A program made the position numbers and the translations under genes. The notes beneath the pieces are model-generated. The model saw only the letters and a list, made by a program, of their open reading frames with translations. It was not told the origin of the DNA and did no database searches. Below, piece by piece: positions 43,338-52,511 of a stretch of 64,000 bases of DNA; within the stretch, counting starts at the first letter, position 1, and every line of letters starts with the position of its first letter. This DNA comes from Sphingomonas sp. 32-62-10 (GTDB lineage Bacteria; Pseudomonadota; Alphaproteobacteria; Sphingomonadales; Sphingomonadaceae). The stretch is from positions 26,753 through 90,752 of the forward strand of contig NCEE01000006.1 of NCBI GenBank assembly GCA_002280555.1. Reading direction: 5' to 3'.

Positions 43338-44939
43338 TCATTTGAAGCTGAACCCTGGTGTGGCGCTGCTGCTCGCCTTGCCCTTGCGCGGGGCGGGAAC
43401 GACGGCCTTCACCTCATCGCGACCCGATTGCATTGGGGCGGGGGCCTGCGCAGGCCCCAGCGGCAACGGGCTGACCGCGCCGATGGCCGGCTGGCTGGAC
43501 GAAGGCGCGACGCTTGGCTTGGGCCGATCGGCATTGTCCGCGCCGCGCGAAAGCGTGCCGAGGAACACCCGGTCGAGATCCGACGGCGCCTTGTACCCAT
43601 CGGTTGGAAGGACGATCTCGTTCGCATTAACGGGCTTCACAAGATACGGCGTGATGACGATGACCAGCTCGGTTTCGTCGCGCTGAAAGCCGTTCGACCG
43701 GAATAGCGCGCCAAGCACCGGCACGTCGCCCAGGCCAGGGGCCTGCGTGATCGAATTGTTGTGGTTGTTCTGCAGCAGCCCGGCGATCATGAAGCTCTGG
43801 CCGGAACCGAGTTCTACCGTCGTCTCTGCCCGGCGCGTGGTGAGCGCGGGGATGGTGGTGCCGCCGATCGTGACCGCGCCAGCCGATGTCAACTGCGATA
43901 CTTCCGGGCGGACACGCAGCGAGATGCGGCCGTCCGACAGCACGGTTGGGGTGTAAACCAGGCTGATCCCGTACTGTTTGTATTCGACCGAGACTGCGCC
44001 GAGCCCCTGGCTGATCGGAATCGGAATTTCACCGCCCGCCAGGAACGTGCCGGTTTCACCTGACAGTGCAGTCAGATTGGGGTTGGCAAGCGTCGAAACC
44101 AGGCCCTTGCGCTCCCCCAAATCGAGCGAGGCGAGCAGATCGGTGCCGAAATAACGGCCCGCCACGCCAAGCGCGGTGCCGATCGTCGGGCTGGTTGGGA
44201 ACTGGAACAAGGTGGAACCGGGGAGCAATCCATTGGCATCGCGTGTTACCGGCGTGCCAGCTGCAACCTCGGGAATGCTGGTGATCGTGCCCGCGCGACC
44301 CTGGGCGATACCGAACAGGAAGTTGTTGCCGCTGTTATCCCGGTTGGTCAGGTTGACGCCGATATTCTTGATGAAGCTGCGGCTGACCTCGGCAAATTTC
44401 ACCTGCAGGTTCACCTGCAGCGGGGTGGCCGTTTTCAGGCGGACAAGTACTTTGGTCGAATCACCGACATAGGCCTCCACCAGCCGCTGCGCTTCGGCGA
44501 TATCGTCGGGCTGTGCGACGGTGCCGGTCAGCAGCACCAGACCGTTCATTGGCGTGGCAACAATCTGCGCATCGGGCATCGCGAGCGTGAGCATTTGGCT
44601 GACCGAATCGATGTTGGTGCCAACGCGGATCGACGTCGAATAGACGACGCTGCCGTTCTTCGCGGTCGCATAGAGCGTGGTCGTGCCTGATTGCTTGCCG
44701 AAAATGTACAGTTGGGTAGGCGAGCGGACCTGGACGTCGGCGATTTTATCGTCGGCGACGAACAAATCGCTCATCGGCCGCGCGAGCGTGACCAGACGGC
44801 CACGACCGATCGCGACTTCGACCAGCGAGGTCGGCGAGGCGGCAACGGTTTGCGCGCCGGTGGGCGCGGTGTTGCCTACCGCAGTGGCGGCGAGGGCGAC
44901 CGCGAGCGGCCAGCCGATCGACTTTGCAGGGCTACGCAT
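43338..44939 (-). CDS. cpaC: Tad pilus outer-membrane secretin CpaC (RcpA)
   Basis: Forms the outer-membrane channel. 533 residues. Signal peptide (about 1-29), an N-terminal pilus-formation domain (LVEVAIGRGRLVTLARPMSDLFVAD), a BON-like segment (about 105-165) and the secretin core with VSVEYKQYGISLVYTPTVLSDGRISLRVRPEVSQL and SGQSFMIAGLLQNN. The C-terminal tail is Pro/Ala-rich. Two bases separate it from cpaB. Confidence 0.94.
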   Translation of the reverse strand: MRSPAKSIGWPLAVALAATAVGNTAPTGAQTVAASPTSLVEVAIGRGRLVTLARPMSDLFVADDKIADVQVRSPTQLYIFGKQSGTTTLYATAKNGSVVYSTSIRVGTNIDSVSQMLTLAMPDAQIVATPMNGLVLLTGTVAQPDDIAEAQRLVEAYVGDSTKVLVRLKTATPLQVNLQVKFAEVSRSFIKNIGVNLTNRDNSGNNFLFGIAQGRAGTITSIPEVAAGTPVTRDANGLLPGSTLFQFPTSPTIGTALGVAGRYFGTDLLASLDLGERKGLVSTLANPNLTALSGETGTFLAGGEIPIPISQGLGAVSVEYKQYGISLVYTPTVLSDGRISLRVRPEVSQLTSAGAVTIGGTTIPALTTRRAETTVELGSGQSFMIAGLLQNNHNNSITQAPGLGDVPVLGALFRSNGFQRDETELVIVITPYLVKPVNANEIVLPTDGYKAPSDLDRVFLGTLSRGADNADRPKPSVAPSSSQPAIGAVSPLPLGPAQAPAPMQSGRDEVKAVVPAPRKGKASSSATPGFSFK

Positions 44940-44940
44940 C

Positions 44941-45963
44941 CTAATTCTTCCCCCCGACCGGAACTTCGGTCACGTTGTTGCCGCGTGCGATGCGGACCGT
45001 TGGCCCCTTGGGGGCAGCGCCGCCGGGGAAAGCACCCGGCGCACCATTGGCGCCATCGACCTGTCCTGCGGGTTTGCCGGGCACCGTGCTGCGCTGAAAC
45101 CGCGATACATCGGCACCGGTGGCAAAAGTGGAGCCACCGGCCGTTGGACGGGCGGCAACTTTCATGATCATCGCCTTTTCGGCTTTGGGATCGTTGCCAT
45201 CGGGCACCGACACCGCGCCCGACGCGATCGCTTCTTCAAGCTCGGCGGAGTTATCGGCGATCGACCGCAGTGCGAGCGACAGCGACCCGAGCGTCTGCGC
45301 TACCGCCAACTGTTCGGCCAGCTTGGGTGTTGCTTCAACGGTGATGCTGGAAAAGGTGCGAACAACGGTCTTGCCATCTTCGCCCACCGTGTTGTCGGTG
45401 CGCTGATCGGTCGCCAGCACGCGCAGGTTGCGCAGCACGGTTTCCGATACCTTGAGCGGTGGGCCATCGCCGCCACCCGATACCGTCTGCGTCAGCATCA
45501 GATCGATCCGGTCACCGGGAAATACGAAGCCGGCAACAGCGGCGTTGGCCTGCACCGGCACCGTCACGGCCCGCATGCCCGGCCCAAGCGCCGCTGCCAG
45601 GAAGCCGCGATCGCCGGGCTTTACCAGCGCGCCCTGCGTGACGGGCTGACCAGCGGTGATGGCGTTGCGGACAACAGTGCCCTGCAGCGACCGCAGATCG
45701 GTTTCCTTTTTCAAAAAATAGGCGTTGTCGACGAGCTCTTTTGGCCAGGGCTGAAACTTCAGCGCGGTCGCGTCGAGGATCGTGCCGATGGGCAGTGCGC
45801 GCGTTGCCACGAGTACTTCGGGACCATCCACCGGTTGTACGGGCTGCACTGCTGCTGCCGCGACCGGCGCGCTGGAGCCGGCAATCAGCGATCGCGCCAT
45901 GAAAGCGGTAAGCCCCGCCACAAAGAGCGCAGCAACCAACAGAATGATCTTCCTACTATCCAT
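44941..45963 (-). CDS. cpaB: Pilus assembly protein CpaB (RcpC)
   Basis: Periplasmic Tad component with a SAF domain. 340 residues. N-terminal membrane anchor (KIILLVAALFVAGLTAFMA), SAF region VLVATRALPIGTILDATALKFQPWP (about 50-75), then GMRAVTVPVQANAAVAGFVFPGDRIDLMLTQ, and a Gly/Pro-rich C-terminal tail. Confidence 0.93.
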   Translation of the reverse strand: MDSRKIILLVAALFVAGLTAFMARSLIAGSSAPVAAAAVQPVQPVDGPEVLVATRALPIGTILDATALKFQPWPKELVDNAYFLKKETDLRSLQGTVVRNAITAGQPVTQGALVKPGDRGFLAAALGPGMRAVTVPVQANAAVAGFVFPGDRIDLMLTQTVSGGGDGPPLKVSETVLRNLRVLATDQRTDNTVGEDGKTVVRTFSSITVEATPKLAEQLAVAQTLGSLSLALRSIADNSAELEEAIASGAVSVPDGNDPKAEKAMIMKVAARPTAGGSTFATGADVSRFQRSTVPGKPAGQVDGANGAPGAFPGGAAPKGPTVRIARGNNVTEVPVGGKN

Positions 45964-46013
45964 GACGCCTCTGGCCTTTTCGGACGCGGATCAGTTGATC
46001 CGCCGTTAAGCAT

Positions 46014-46487
46014 TCAAGTAAATTGGTTAAAAAGTGGTTCGCGCACCGCCAAAAGTCCGGCGATGGCAATCGCCACGCCGTACGGAATCTCGACCGGGGA
46101 CTGGTCCTGTCGTCGCCACCTGTCGATCATCATCACCAGCGTGACGCCGCCGCCTACCAGCGACATGACGATCAGCAGCCAGATCATTGGCTCCACCGGG
46201 AACCAGAGCGCGAGCGCACCGATCAGTTTCACATCGCCGCCACCCATCTGGCCGAGCGCGAACGCGCCGCAAAAAAAGGCGAAAATGGCGAGCGCCACGC
46301 CGATCTGAATCGCGATATCGGGCCAGATCGTCATGCCGTTGACCCACCACCACGGTATTGCCATCAAGGCGATCAGCGCATTTTTCCAATTGGCGATTGT
46401 GCGCAGGCGTGCATCCTCTATCCCTGCCGAAACAAGGAGAAGTGCCAGCAGCACCGGCATCACGGCGATGAGATAGCCCCAGTTCAT
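46014..46487 (-). CDS. cpaA: Tad prepilin peptidase CpaA (A24 family)
   Basis: Membrane aspartyl protease that processes Flp prepilins. 157 residues, about five helices. The two catalytic Asp are expected in AGIEDARLR (about 22-30) and GGGDVKLIGA (about 83-92). ATG 46487 is preferred over TTG 46490 because AGGA lies upstream. First gene of the cluster; no Flp pilin gene precedes it, since the divergent hydrolase gene starts 49 bp away. Confidence 0.9.
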   Translation of the reverse strand: MNWGYLIAVMPVLLALLLVSAGIEDARLRTIANWKNALIALMAIPWWWVNGMTIWPDIAIQIGVALAIFAFFCGAFALGQMGGGDVKLIGALALWFPVEPMIWLLIVMSLVGGGVTLVMMIDRWRRQDQSPVEIPYGVAIAIAGLLAVREPLFNQFT

Positions 46488-46535
46488 CAATCTCGTTCCT
46501 AGACGGAACGGCTTTCTAAAAAGTAACCAGCGGCA

Positions 46536-47480
46536 ATGACTTCATCTCTTTTATATCGCCGGGCAATTCCAGCAGCGGCCCGGATCACCCGCTGGATAGC
46601 GAGCGACGGCTGGCCGCTGCGCCGGTTCGACTGGCCAGCTGAAACCGAGCCACGTGGCAGTATCTTGTTCTGCGGCGGGCGCGGTGACATTTTCGAGAAG
46701 TATCTTGAGCTGTTCGCTCATTGGCATAGCCAGGGCTGGGGCGTGACCTGGCTCGATTGGCGCGGGCAGGGCGGATCGGGGCGGTTGACGCCCGATCCGA
46801 ATGTCGGTCATATTTCGAATTTTGCTATTTATGTGAATGACTTCGCCGAATTCTATGCCGAATGGGTTGCGCACGCAATGGGCCCGCGTGTGCTGATGGG
46901 GCATTCGATGGGCGGGCATCTGGTGTTGCGCGCCGCGGTTGAGCGGGTGGCCGATCCCGATGCGCTGGTGCTCGTCGCGCCGATGCTGGGCTTGCGCAAT
47001 GCGCTTGGCGCGGGGCTCGGCGAACGCGTGGCGAAAATGATTGGCGGGCTCGGCAATTCGGCGCGGGCGGCGTGGAAGGCGAACGAAAAGCCCGGTGGGC
47101 TCGAAACGCGCCAGGCGCTGCTGACGCATGATCCGGAACGCTATGCCGATGAAATTTTTTGGCAGGAAACGCATCCCGATATCGTCACTGGCCCCCCGAG
47201 CTGGAAATGGGTGATCGAAGCCTTTGTCTCCACCCGTGAACTGCGTCAGTCGCCTGCGCTGAAGGCGATGCGCGTCCCGACCCTGATGCTGGTGCCGATG
47301 GCCGACCAGCTGGTTGATGCCAAAGCGGCGGTTGGTGTTGCGGCAAAGCTGCCCGATTGCCGGGTGCTGCGGTTCGGCAAGGAATCCGCGCATGAGGTGC
47401 TGCGCGAGACGGACAGTGTTCGCAACCGTGCGATCGGCGAGATCGACATCTTTCTTGCCTCCCGGGCACAGCGGGCCTGA
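46536..47480 (+). CDS. Alpha/beta hydrolase (monoacylglycerol lipase/lysophospholipase-like)
   Basis: 314 residues. The nucleophile elbow GHSMGG is at about residues 122-127, preceded by VTWLDWRGQGGSG, a pattern of the Hydrolase_4 lysophospholipase group. The acid and base are likely Asp in VPMADQLVD and His in ESAHEVLRE. No signal peptide, so cytosolic. Eleven bp before the FAD oxidoreductase gene, probably co-transcribed. Natural substrate unknown. Confidence 0.88.
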   Translation: MTSSLLYRRAIPAAARITRWIASDGWPLRRFDWPAETEPRGSILFCGGRGDIFEKYLELFAHWHSQGWGVTWLDWRGQGGSGRLTPDPNVGHISNFAIYVNDFAEFYAEWVAHAMGPRVLMGHSMGGHLVLRAAVERVADPDALVLVAPMLGLRNALGAGLGERVAKMIGGLGNSARAAWKANEKPGGLETRQALLTHDPERYADEIFWQETHPDIVTGPPSWKWVIEAFVSTRELRQSPALKAMRVPTLMLVPMADQLVDAKAAVGVAAKLPDCRVLRFGKESAHEVLRETDSVRNRAIGEIDIFLASRAQRA

Positions 47481-47491
47481 TCGGGCGCACG

Positions 47492-48613
47492 ATGACTGCT
47501 GACATTACGGTCGATATTCTCGTCATCGGTGCAGGCATCGCCGGGGCGAGCCTGGCCGCCGAACTCGCACCGCATGCCCGTGTCCTGCTGATCGAGGCGG
47601 AGGACATGCCGGGCTATCATTCGACCGGCCGGTCAGCGGCGTTTTGGCATGAGACTTTGGGCGGGCCGCTGGTGCAGCCGCTGACGCGCGCGTCCTATCC
47701 GGTCCTTGAGGCCGGTGGCTTCCTGAAGCCGCGCGCCTCGCTTGAGGTAGCGGAGATTAACGGTTTGCCGCTGCTCGACAAGCTGGCGAGCGAATTTGCC
47801 GGCACGGGGGTGGGGCTGGCCCGGCTCGATCATGACGGCATCCGCCAATGGGTGCCGCGCGCCCGGCCCATCCTCGTTGGCGGGATGCTCGAATCGACGG
47901 GCGCCGATATCGACGTGGCCGGGCTGCACGGCAGCGTGCTCGCTGCGTTCCGGCGGGCGGGCGGCATGCTCGAGACCGGGCGACGGATCGATCGGGTCGA
48001 GCGCATTGACGGTGTATGGCACGTCCAAGCAGGCGACTGGCACACATCCGCCCCGATTATCGTCAACGCTGCCGGGGCATGGGCCGATGGCCTGGCAGCG
48101 ATGGCGGGCGCCAAGCCGCTCGGCATCCAGCCGATGCGCCGCACCATCGCGCAGGTGCGCGTGACGACCGACGATGTGCCGGACCACCTCCCGCTCGTCA
48201 TCGATATCGCCGGCAGCTATTATTTCAGGCCGGAAGGCCCCAACCGGCTGTGGTTGTGCCCGCATGACGAGACTCCCGTCGAAGCGGGCGATGCCGCGCC
48301 GGAAGAAATCGATGTCGCCATCGCGATCGACCGGTTCGAGACTGTCACCGACTGGAAAGTCGCGGCGGTGGAGCGCAAATGGGCGGGCCTGCGCAGCTTT
48401 GCGCCTGATCGGCTACCGGTTTATGGTTTTGATCCAGTGGTTGACGGCTTTTTCTGGTTTGCGGGGCAGGGCGGCATCGGCATCCAGACCGCGCCTGCCG
48501 CCGCGATGCTCGGGGCGGCGCTGCTCCTGGGGCAACCGATGCCCGACGCCGTCGCTGCGATCGACCCTGCACCCTATGCGCCCGATCGCTTTGTAGCGCT
48601 GGCGCAACGATAG
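47492..48613 (+). CDS. FAD-dependent oxidoreductase (DAO family)
   Basis: 373 residues. N-terminal FAD-binding GAGIAGASLAAEL (about 12-24) with the Glu of LIEAEDMPGYHSTGRSAAFW; the DAO-type C-terminal motif is GFFWFAGQGGIGIQTAPAAAMLGAALLLG. The family includes D-amino-acid and glycine oxidases and L-2-hydroxyglutarate oxidase; substrate cannot be chosen from sequence alone. Confidence 0.88.
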   Translation: MTADITVDILVIGAGIAGASLAAELAPHARVLLIEAEDMPGYHSTGRSAAFWHETLGGPLVQPLTRASYPVLEAGGFLKPRASLEVAEINGLPLLDKLASEFAGTGVGLARLDHDGIRQWVPRARPILVGGMLESTGADIDVAGLHGSVLAAFRRAGGMLETGRRIDRVERIDGVWHVQAGDWHTSAPIIVNAAGAWADGLAAMAGAKPLGIQPMRRTIAQVRVTTDDVPDHLPLVIDIAGSYYFRPEGPNRLWLCPHDETPVEAGDAAPEEIDVAIAIDRFETVTDWKVAAVERKWAGLRSFAPDRLPVYGFDPVVDGFFWFAGQGGIGIQTAPAAAMLGAALLLGQPMPDAVAAIDPAPYAPDRFVALAQR

Positions 48614-48656
48614 CCGCCGCGTTAGGCTGTGATCTCACTCAAGCGGGAGGTGCATC

Positions 48657-48836
48657 ATGGCCCACAAATTCGTGATCGAGAAGAACAAGGCCGGCGAGTT
48701 CGTCGCGAAGTTCAAATATAACAGCGAAGTGATGTTCTGGACCGAGGGCTATTCGAGCAAGGCCGCGGCGGTGAACGCGATCGAATCGATCAAGAAAAAT
48801 GGTGTCGAGGCGCCGACAGAGGAACACTTGGACTGA
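48657..48836 (+). CDS. DUF1508 (YegP-like) small protein
   Basis: 59-residue protein: MAHKFVIEKNKAGEFVAKFK at the start and TEGYSSKAAAVNAIESIKKN in the second half, the single-repeat form of the DUF1508 domain. GGGAGG lies eight bases before the ATG. Follows the FAD oxidoreductase by 43 bp. Function not known. Confidence 0.85.
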   Translation: MAHKFVIEKNKAGEFVAKFKYNSEVMFWTEGYSSKAAAVNAIESIKKNGVEAPTEEHLD

Positions 48837-48878
48837 TCGGTTTCAAGAGCGGGATGGCGCCTGGTTGATATCACTACA

Positions 48879-48953
48879 ACTCCGTTCGCCTTGAGCGAAG
48901 TCGAAAGGCAAGCGCAACGCTTGGGCTTCGACTTCGCTCAGCCCGAACGGGGG
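48879..48953. repeat. Family A intergenic inverted repeat
   Basis: CCGTTCGCCTTGAGCGAAGT at the left and ACTTCGCTCAGCCCGAACGG at the right, with a GCGCAACGC-containing spacer also seen in the 37016 copy. Lies between the DUF1508 and rnhA genes, which converge. Confidence 0.8.
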
Positions 48954-49003
48954 TTGGGATCAATAAACCTTAAGCCATTGGCTTAGCCCGAGTAGCGGTA
49001 AGC

Positions 49004-49471
49004 TCAGGCTTCGACGCTCGCCCGTTTCCGCCCTGCCGCCACGGCAGCGGCGCTCGCCAGCGCATCGGCGCGTTCATTTTCAGGGTGGCCAGCATGGCCT
49101 TTCACCCATTGCCAATCGATGCGATGCGGCTTGGCGGCGGCGAGCAGCGCCTGCCATAGATCGGCGTTTTTGACTGGCTTCTTGTCGGCGGTACGCCAGC
49201 CATTTTTCTGCCAGCCGTGAATCCATTTGGTGAGGCCGTCCATCACATAGCGGCTGTCGGTTGAGAGCGTGACCCGGCAAGGCCGTTTGAGCGCCCCAAG
49301 CGCCTCGATCACCGCCATCATTTCCATCCGGTTGTTGGTCGTCATCGGCTCGCCGCCAGAAACTTCCTTCTCAACACCGCCCATCCGCAGCAACGCCCCC
49401 CAGCCGCCGGGACCAGGATTGCCCTTGCATGCGCCATCAGTGAAAATCTCGACTTGCGGCAACTCGGTCAT
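49004..49471 (-). CDS. rnhA: Ribonuclease HI
   Basis: Degrades RNA in RNA-DNA hybrids. 155 residues. The active-site carboxylates are Asp12 (FTDGACKGNPG), Glu50 (NNRMEMM), Asp72 (STDSRYV) and Asp135 (HPENERADALA). The ATG overlaps the thrB stop by four bases, so it is translated from the ispH-thrB-rnhA transcript. Confidence 0.96.
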   Translation of the reverse strand: MTELPQVEIFTDGACKGNPGPGGWGALLRMGGVEKEVSGGEPMTTNNRMEMMAVIEALGALKRPCRVTLSTDSRYVMDGLTKWIHGWQKNGWRTADKKPVKNADLWQALLAAAKPHRIDWQWVKGHAGHPENERADALASAAAVAAGRKRASVEA

Positions 49472-50427
49472 GCGACGCGGCTCGCCAGTGTCGGATCATA
49501 ATGGTTCAGACGGCGCATATAGGCGATCGGATCCTTGCGGGTGACGAGGGCATCGGCAGGTGTATTGAGCCAGTCCCAGGCGCGAGACAGCGCAAAGCGG
49601 ATACAAGCGCCGCTGGCAAGTGTGGCAAAGGCGGCGTTTTCAGCCGGGGAGAGCGGGAAGCGTTCTTCATAGCCCTTCACGAGCGCCTGCCCGATTGCAG
49701 TATCGAACTGTGCGCCGCTCGCATCGAACGACCAGGCACTGTGGGTGATGGCCAGATCGAAAACGCGAATGTCGGTGCACGAAAAGTAGAAATCGATCAG
49801 TCCTGTCACGGCATCGCCGCGCATCAGCACATTGTCTGGAAACAGATCGGCATGGATGGCGACATGATCGAACGCATCGCCCTGCCATCGGCCAACGATC
49901 TTGTCCGTGGCAAAGGAAAGATCATCGTACAGCCGGGGGGAGATCTCATTAAGGTTCGGGCCGCAACGCTCGAGCAAAGGCTGCCAGGTCTCAACGCCCA
50001 TCGAATTAGGGCGGGTGGGTGCAAAATCCGCCACTGCGTCATGCATTGCTGCGAGCGCCCGGCCGGCGGACAGCGCCTGTGCTGGACGCGGATGTGATAG
50101 CGATACGCCGGGCAGGAATTTGATCAGGCACGCGGCACGGCCTTCCAGTTCCTGAATCTCTTCGCCATTCCGATCCTTGATTGCCGGCGGCACGGGCAGC
50201 CCCTTGGCATCGAGGTGATCGAGCAGCGCCATGAAGAACGGCAAATCTTCCGCTGCCACGCGCTTTTCGTAGAGCGTCAGGATGAAGCGTCCGCCGGTCG
50301 TATCGACCAGATAGTTGGTGTTTTCCACACCCTCCGCGATGCCCTTGGCGGACACCAGTTCGCCTACGTCATAGCGGCACAGGAAATCGGCCAGCGCCTC
50401 GGCGGACACATGGGTGTAAACCGCCAC
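49468..50427 (-). CDS. thrB: Homoserine kinase (ThrB type II, APH fold)
   Basis: Phosphorylates homoserine for threonine synthesis. 319 residues of the aminoglycoside-phosphotransferase-like ThrB found in alphaproteobacteria, not the GHMP-kinase form. GVENTNYLVDTTGGRFILTLYEKR is the nucleotide-binding region, IHADLFPDNVL (about 192-202) the catalytic loop and GLIDFYFSC the metal-binding segment. GTG start at 50427, 18 bp after ispH. Confidence 0.95.
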   Translation of the reverse strand: MAVYTHVSAEALADFLCRYDVGELVSAKGIAEGVENTNYLVDTTGGRFILTLYEKRVAAEDLPFFMALLDHLDAKGLPVPPAIKDRNGEEIQELEGRAACLIKFLPGVSLSHPRPAQALSAGRALAAMHDAVADFAPTRPNSMGVETWQPLLERCGPNLNEISPRLYDDLSFATDKIVGRWQGDAFDHVAIHADLFPDNVLMRGDAVTGLIDFYFSCTDIRVFDLAITHSAWSFDASGAQFDTAIGQALVKGYEERFPLSPAENAAFATLASGACIRFALSRAWDWLNTPADALVTRKDPIAYMRRLNHYDPTLASRVA

Positions 50428-50445
50428 GAGATCAGTTCTTTCGAC

Positions 50446-51402
50446 TCAGGCGGGGACTTCGAGGCCGCGGGGCAGTTTGAAAGAGATCGTTTCGCGCGTG
50501 GTTTCCTCCTCACGCTCGGTGATCTCATATACCTCGGCGAGCCGGGCCACGAGTTCGCGCACCAGTACTTCGGGTGCCGAGGCGCCCGCCGAAATGCCGA
50601 GTGTCTTTACGCCTTCGAGCCACGCGAAATCGAGATCCTCAGCGCGCGGGATCAGCTTGGCGGGAATGCCATGCCGTTCGGCGACTTCGACCAGCCGGAG
50701 CGAGTTGGACGAATTGGTCGCACCGATCACCAGCATTGCATCGCACTGCGCGGCGATTGCCTTGACTGCAGCCTGCCGATTCGACGTGGCGTAGCAAATA
50801 TCCTCGCCACGCGGCGCCTTGATGCCCGGAAAACGCTCGATCAACTTGGCGACGATATCGGCTGTATCGTCAACCGATAGCGTCGTCTGCGTCAGGAACG
50901 AGAGATTGTTGGGATCGACGGGTTCGAAGGCGATCGCATCTTCCACCGTTTCGATCAGCGTCATCGCGCCAGGTGGCACTTGGCCGAAGGTGCCGATCAC
51001 CTCAGGATGGCCGGCATGGCCGACAAAGATGATGTGGCGGCCGGCATCAACGAGCCGTTCGGCCTGCCGGTGCACCTTGGAAACGAGCGGGCAGGTCGCG
51101 TCGAGATAGGCAAGGCCGCGATCTTCGGCCTCGGCAGGCACTGATTTGGGCACGCCGTGCGCGGAAAAGACGACCGGAACGCCGTCCGGCACCTCATCGA
51201 GCTCCTCGACGAAGATCGCGCCTTTCTCACGCAATGTGTCGACAACATATTTGTTGTGCACAATTTCATGGCGGACATAGACCGGCGCGCCATATTTCTC
51301 GATTGCGAGTTCGACGATGTGGATCGCCCGATCGACCCCTGCGCAAAAGCCACGTGGGGCGGCGATGAGAAGGTCGAGGCGAGGTTTGAGTGCAGTAGCC
51401 AT
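50446..51402 (-). CDS. ispH: 4-hydroxy-3-methylbut-2-enyl diphosphate reductase
   Basis: Last step of the MEP isoprenoid pathway. 318 residues. The three iron-sulfur Cys are C20 (APRGFCAGVDRAI), C104 (DATCPLVSKVH) and C203 (DICYATSNRQ), with the substrate-site Glu in GHPEVIGT. First gene of ispH-thrB-rnhA, an order common in alphaproteobacteria. Confidence 0.97.
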   Translation of the reverse strand: MATALKPRLDLLIAAPRGFCAGVDRAIHIVELAIEKYGAPVYVRHEIVHNKYVVDTLREKGAIFVEELDEVPDGVPVVFSAHGVPKSVPAEAEDRGLAYLDATCPLVSKVHRQAERLVDAGRHIIFVGHAGHPEVIGTFGQVPPGAMTLIETVEDAIAFEPVDPNNLSFLTQTTLSVDDTADIVAKLIERFPGIKAPRGEDICYATSNRQAAVKAIAAQCDAMLVIGATNSSNSLRLVEVAERHGIPAKLIPRAEDLDFAWLEGVKTLGISAGASAPEVLVRELVARLAEVYEITEREEETTRETISFKLPRGLEVPA

Positions 51403-51522
51403 AGACTATGTCTACGCGATTGCTTGCGCGGGCGAAAGCCGGTTCCTATGCTATAGGCTGTTCAGGGGTCGGCGCGCGGTAATGGCGGCGGCCCCCTTCT
51501 CGTTCAAAAGGTGCGTACGCCT

Positions 51523-52161
51523 GTGACAGCCCGGAAAATCGCTATCCTCGTCGCCCCGATCCTGTTGACCGCGGGATGCGCCAAGACCGGCGAAGTCACG
51601 CTGGGCGGCATCACCGCCATCCGCACCGCTTGCCCCGCTGTCGCGGTGCCTGCTGCAACGGGAGACGTCACGCTGTTCAACCCGGCATCGAGCCAGGAGC
51701 AATCTGCGCTCGACGTGAGCGCGCTGATGACGAATGTTCGTTCCACCTGCAGCGATGTGGGCGAGAATGTGCAGACGGTGGTGACTTTTGACATCCGCGC
51801 GCGCCGCACCAGCACGCAAGGCGCGCGCGACGTGACTTTACCCTATTTCATCACTGTCGTGCAGGGCGGCACGGCCGTGGTCGCCAAGCGAATCGGCCGG
51901 GTCTCGGTCCATTTTGATGACGGTCAGGCGCGTGGATCGGTCAGTGGCCAGGCGACCGCCAATGTGCTGCGGTCGGCGGCCACCCTGTCGCCCGAAATTC
52001 GCAAATCACTCACCCGGATTCGCAAGGCGGGCGCTGAAGACGCCGCCGTCGATCCGCTCTCACGCCCCGAAATCCGCCAGGCGGTGCAGCGCGCCAGCTT
52101 CGAAGCGCTGGTCGGCTTCCAGCTCACCGACGCGCAGCTGAAATTTAACGCGACGCGCTAG
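51523..52161 (+). CDS. Lipoprotein of unknown function
   Basis: 212 residues from GTG 51523, with AAAAGG about ten bases upstream; GTG 51511 is an alternative. The lipobox LLTAGC ends the signal (KIAILVAPILLTAGC). The mature part is beta-rich with VTFDIRARRTSTQGARDVTLPYFITVVQGG and one distal Cys pair. Similar proteins are common in sphingomonads; no function known. Confidence 0.72.
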   Translation: MTARKIAILVAPILLTAGCAKTGEVTLGGITAIRTACPAVAVPAATGDVTLFNPASSQEQSALDVSALMTNVRSTCSDVGENVQTVVTFDIRARRTSTQGARDVTLPYFITVVQGGTAVVAKRIGRVSVHFDDGQARGSVSGQATANVLRSAATLSPEIRKSLTRIRKAGAEDAAVDPLSRPEIRQAVQRASFEALVGFQLTDAQLKFNATR

Positions 52162-52211
52162 GCCGCGCGCGATTGACTCGGTTGCTGCGGCGCGGCACAG
52201 ATTAGCGGTCG

Positions 52212-52229
52212 ATGCCGGGCAACCGGCAT
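52212..52229 (+). other. Short perfect hairpin before the glycine riboswitch
   Basis: ATGCCGG-GCAA-CCGGCAT, a 7-bp stem with a GNRA tetraloop. There is no T-run, so it is more likely part of the riboswitch leader than a terminator. Confidence 0.5.
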
Positions 52230-52236
52230 GGGTAAG

Positions 52237-52450
52237 CGCGGGAGAGCGTTTCGGGTAACCCCAAAGGTTGGCCGGAACCGCCGAAGGAGCAACCGCCCCG
52301 GAATCTCTCAGGCAATCGGGACCGCGCTGACCTGAAACGACACTCTGGAAAGCGGCAGCGCGGCGTTCGCGGTGCCCACCGAAGGGGTAAGCCGGCCTGG
52401 CACAACGCAGGCGGCGAAAGCTCTCAGGTTCCGTGACAGAGGGGGCGGCG
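52237..52450 (+). ncRNA. Tandem glycine riboswitch
   Basis: Two glycine aptamers in series upstream of gcvT. Aptamer 1 (about 52237-52350) has GGGAGAG, CGCCGAAGGAGCAA, AATCTCTCAGGCAA and ACACTCTGGAAAGC. Aptamer 2 (about 52355-52447) has CACCGAAGGGGTAAGCC, GGCGAAAGCTCTCAGG and GACAGAGGGG. A CAGGCC / GGCCTG hairpin (52479-52484 with 52504-52509) downstream overlaps the gcvT Shine-Dalgarno GGAAGG (52500-52505), suggesting control of translation start, with glycine turning the operon on. Confidence 0.95.
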
Positions 52451-52511
52451 GGTCGATCGCGGGAGTTCCCGTGCGCGGCAGGCCGTAACCCCATGCTGCG
52501 GAAGGCCTGTG

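Noticed and set aside
44677..46308. A 543-codon open frame on the plus strand opposite cpaB and cpaC
   Set aside because: Low-complexity Arg/Gly-rich translation with no domain; cpaB and cpaC on the other strand are unmistakable.
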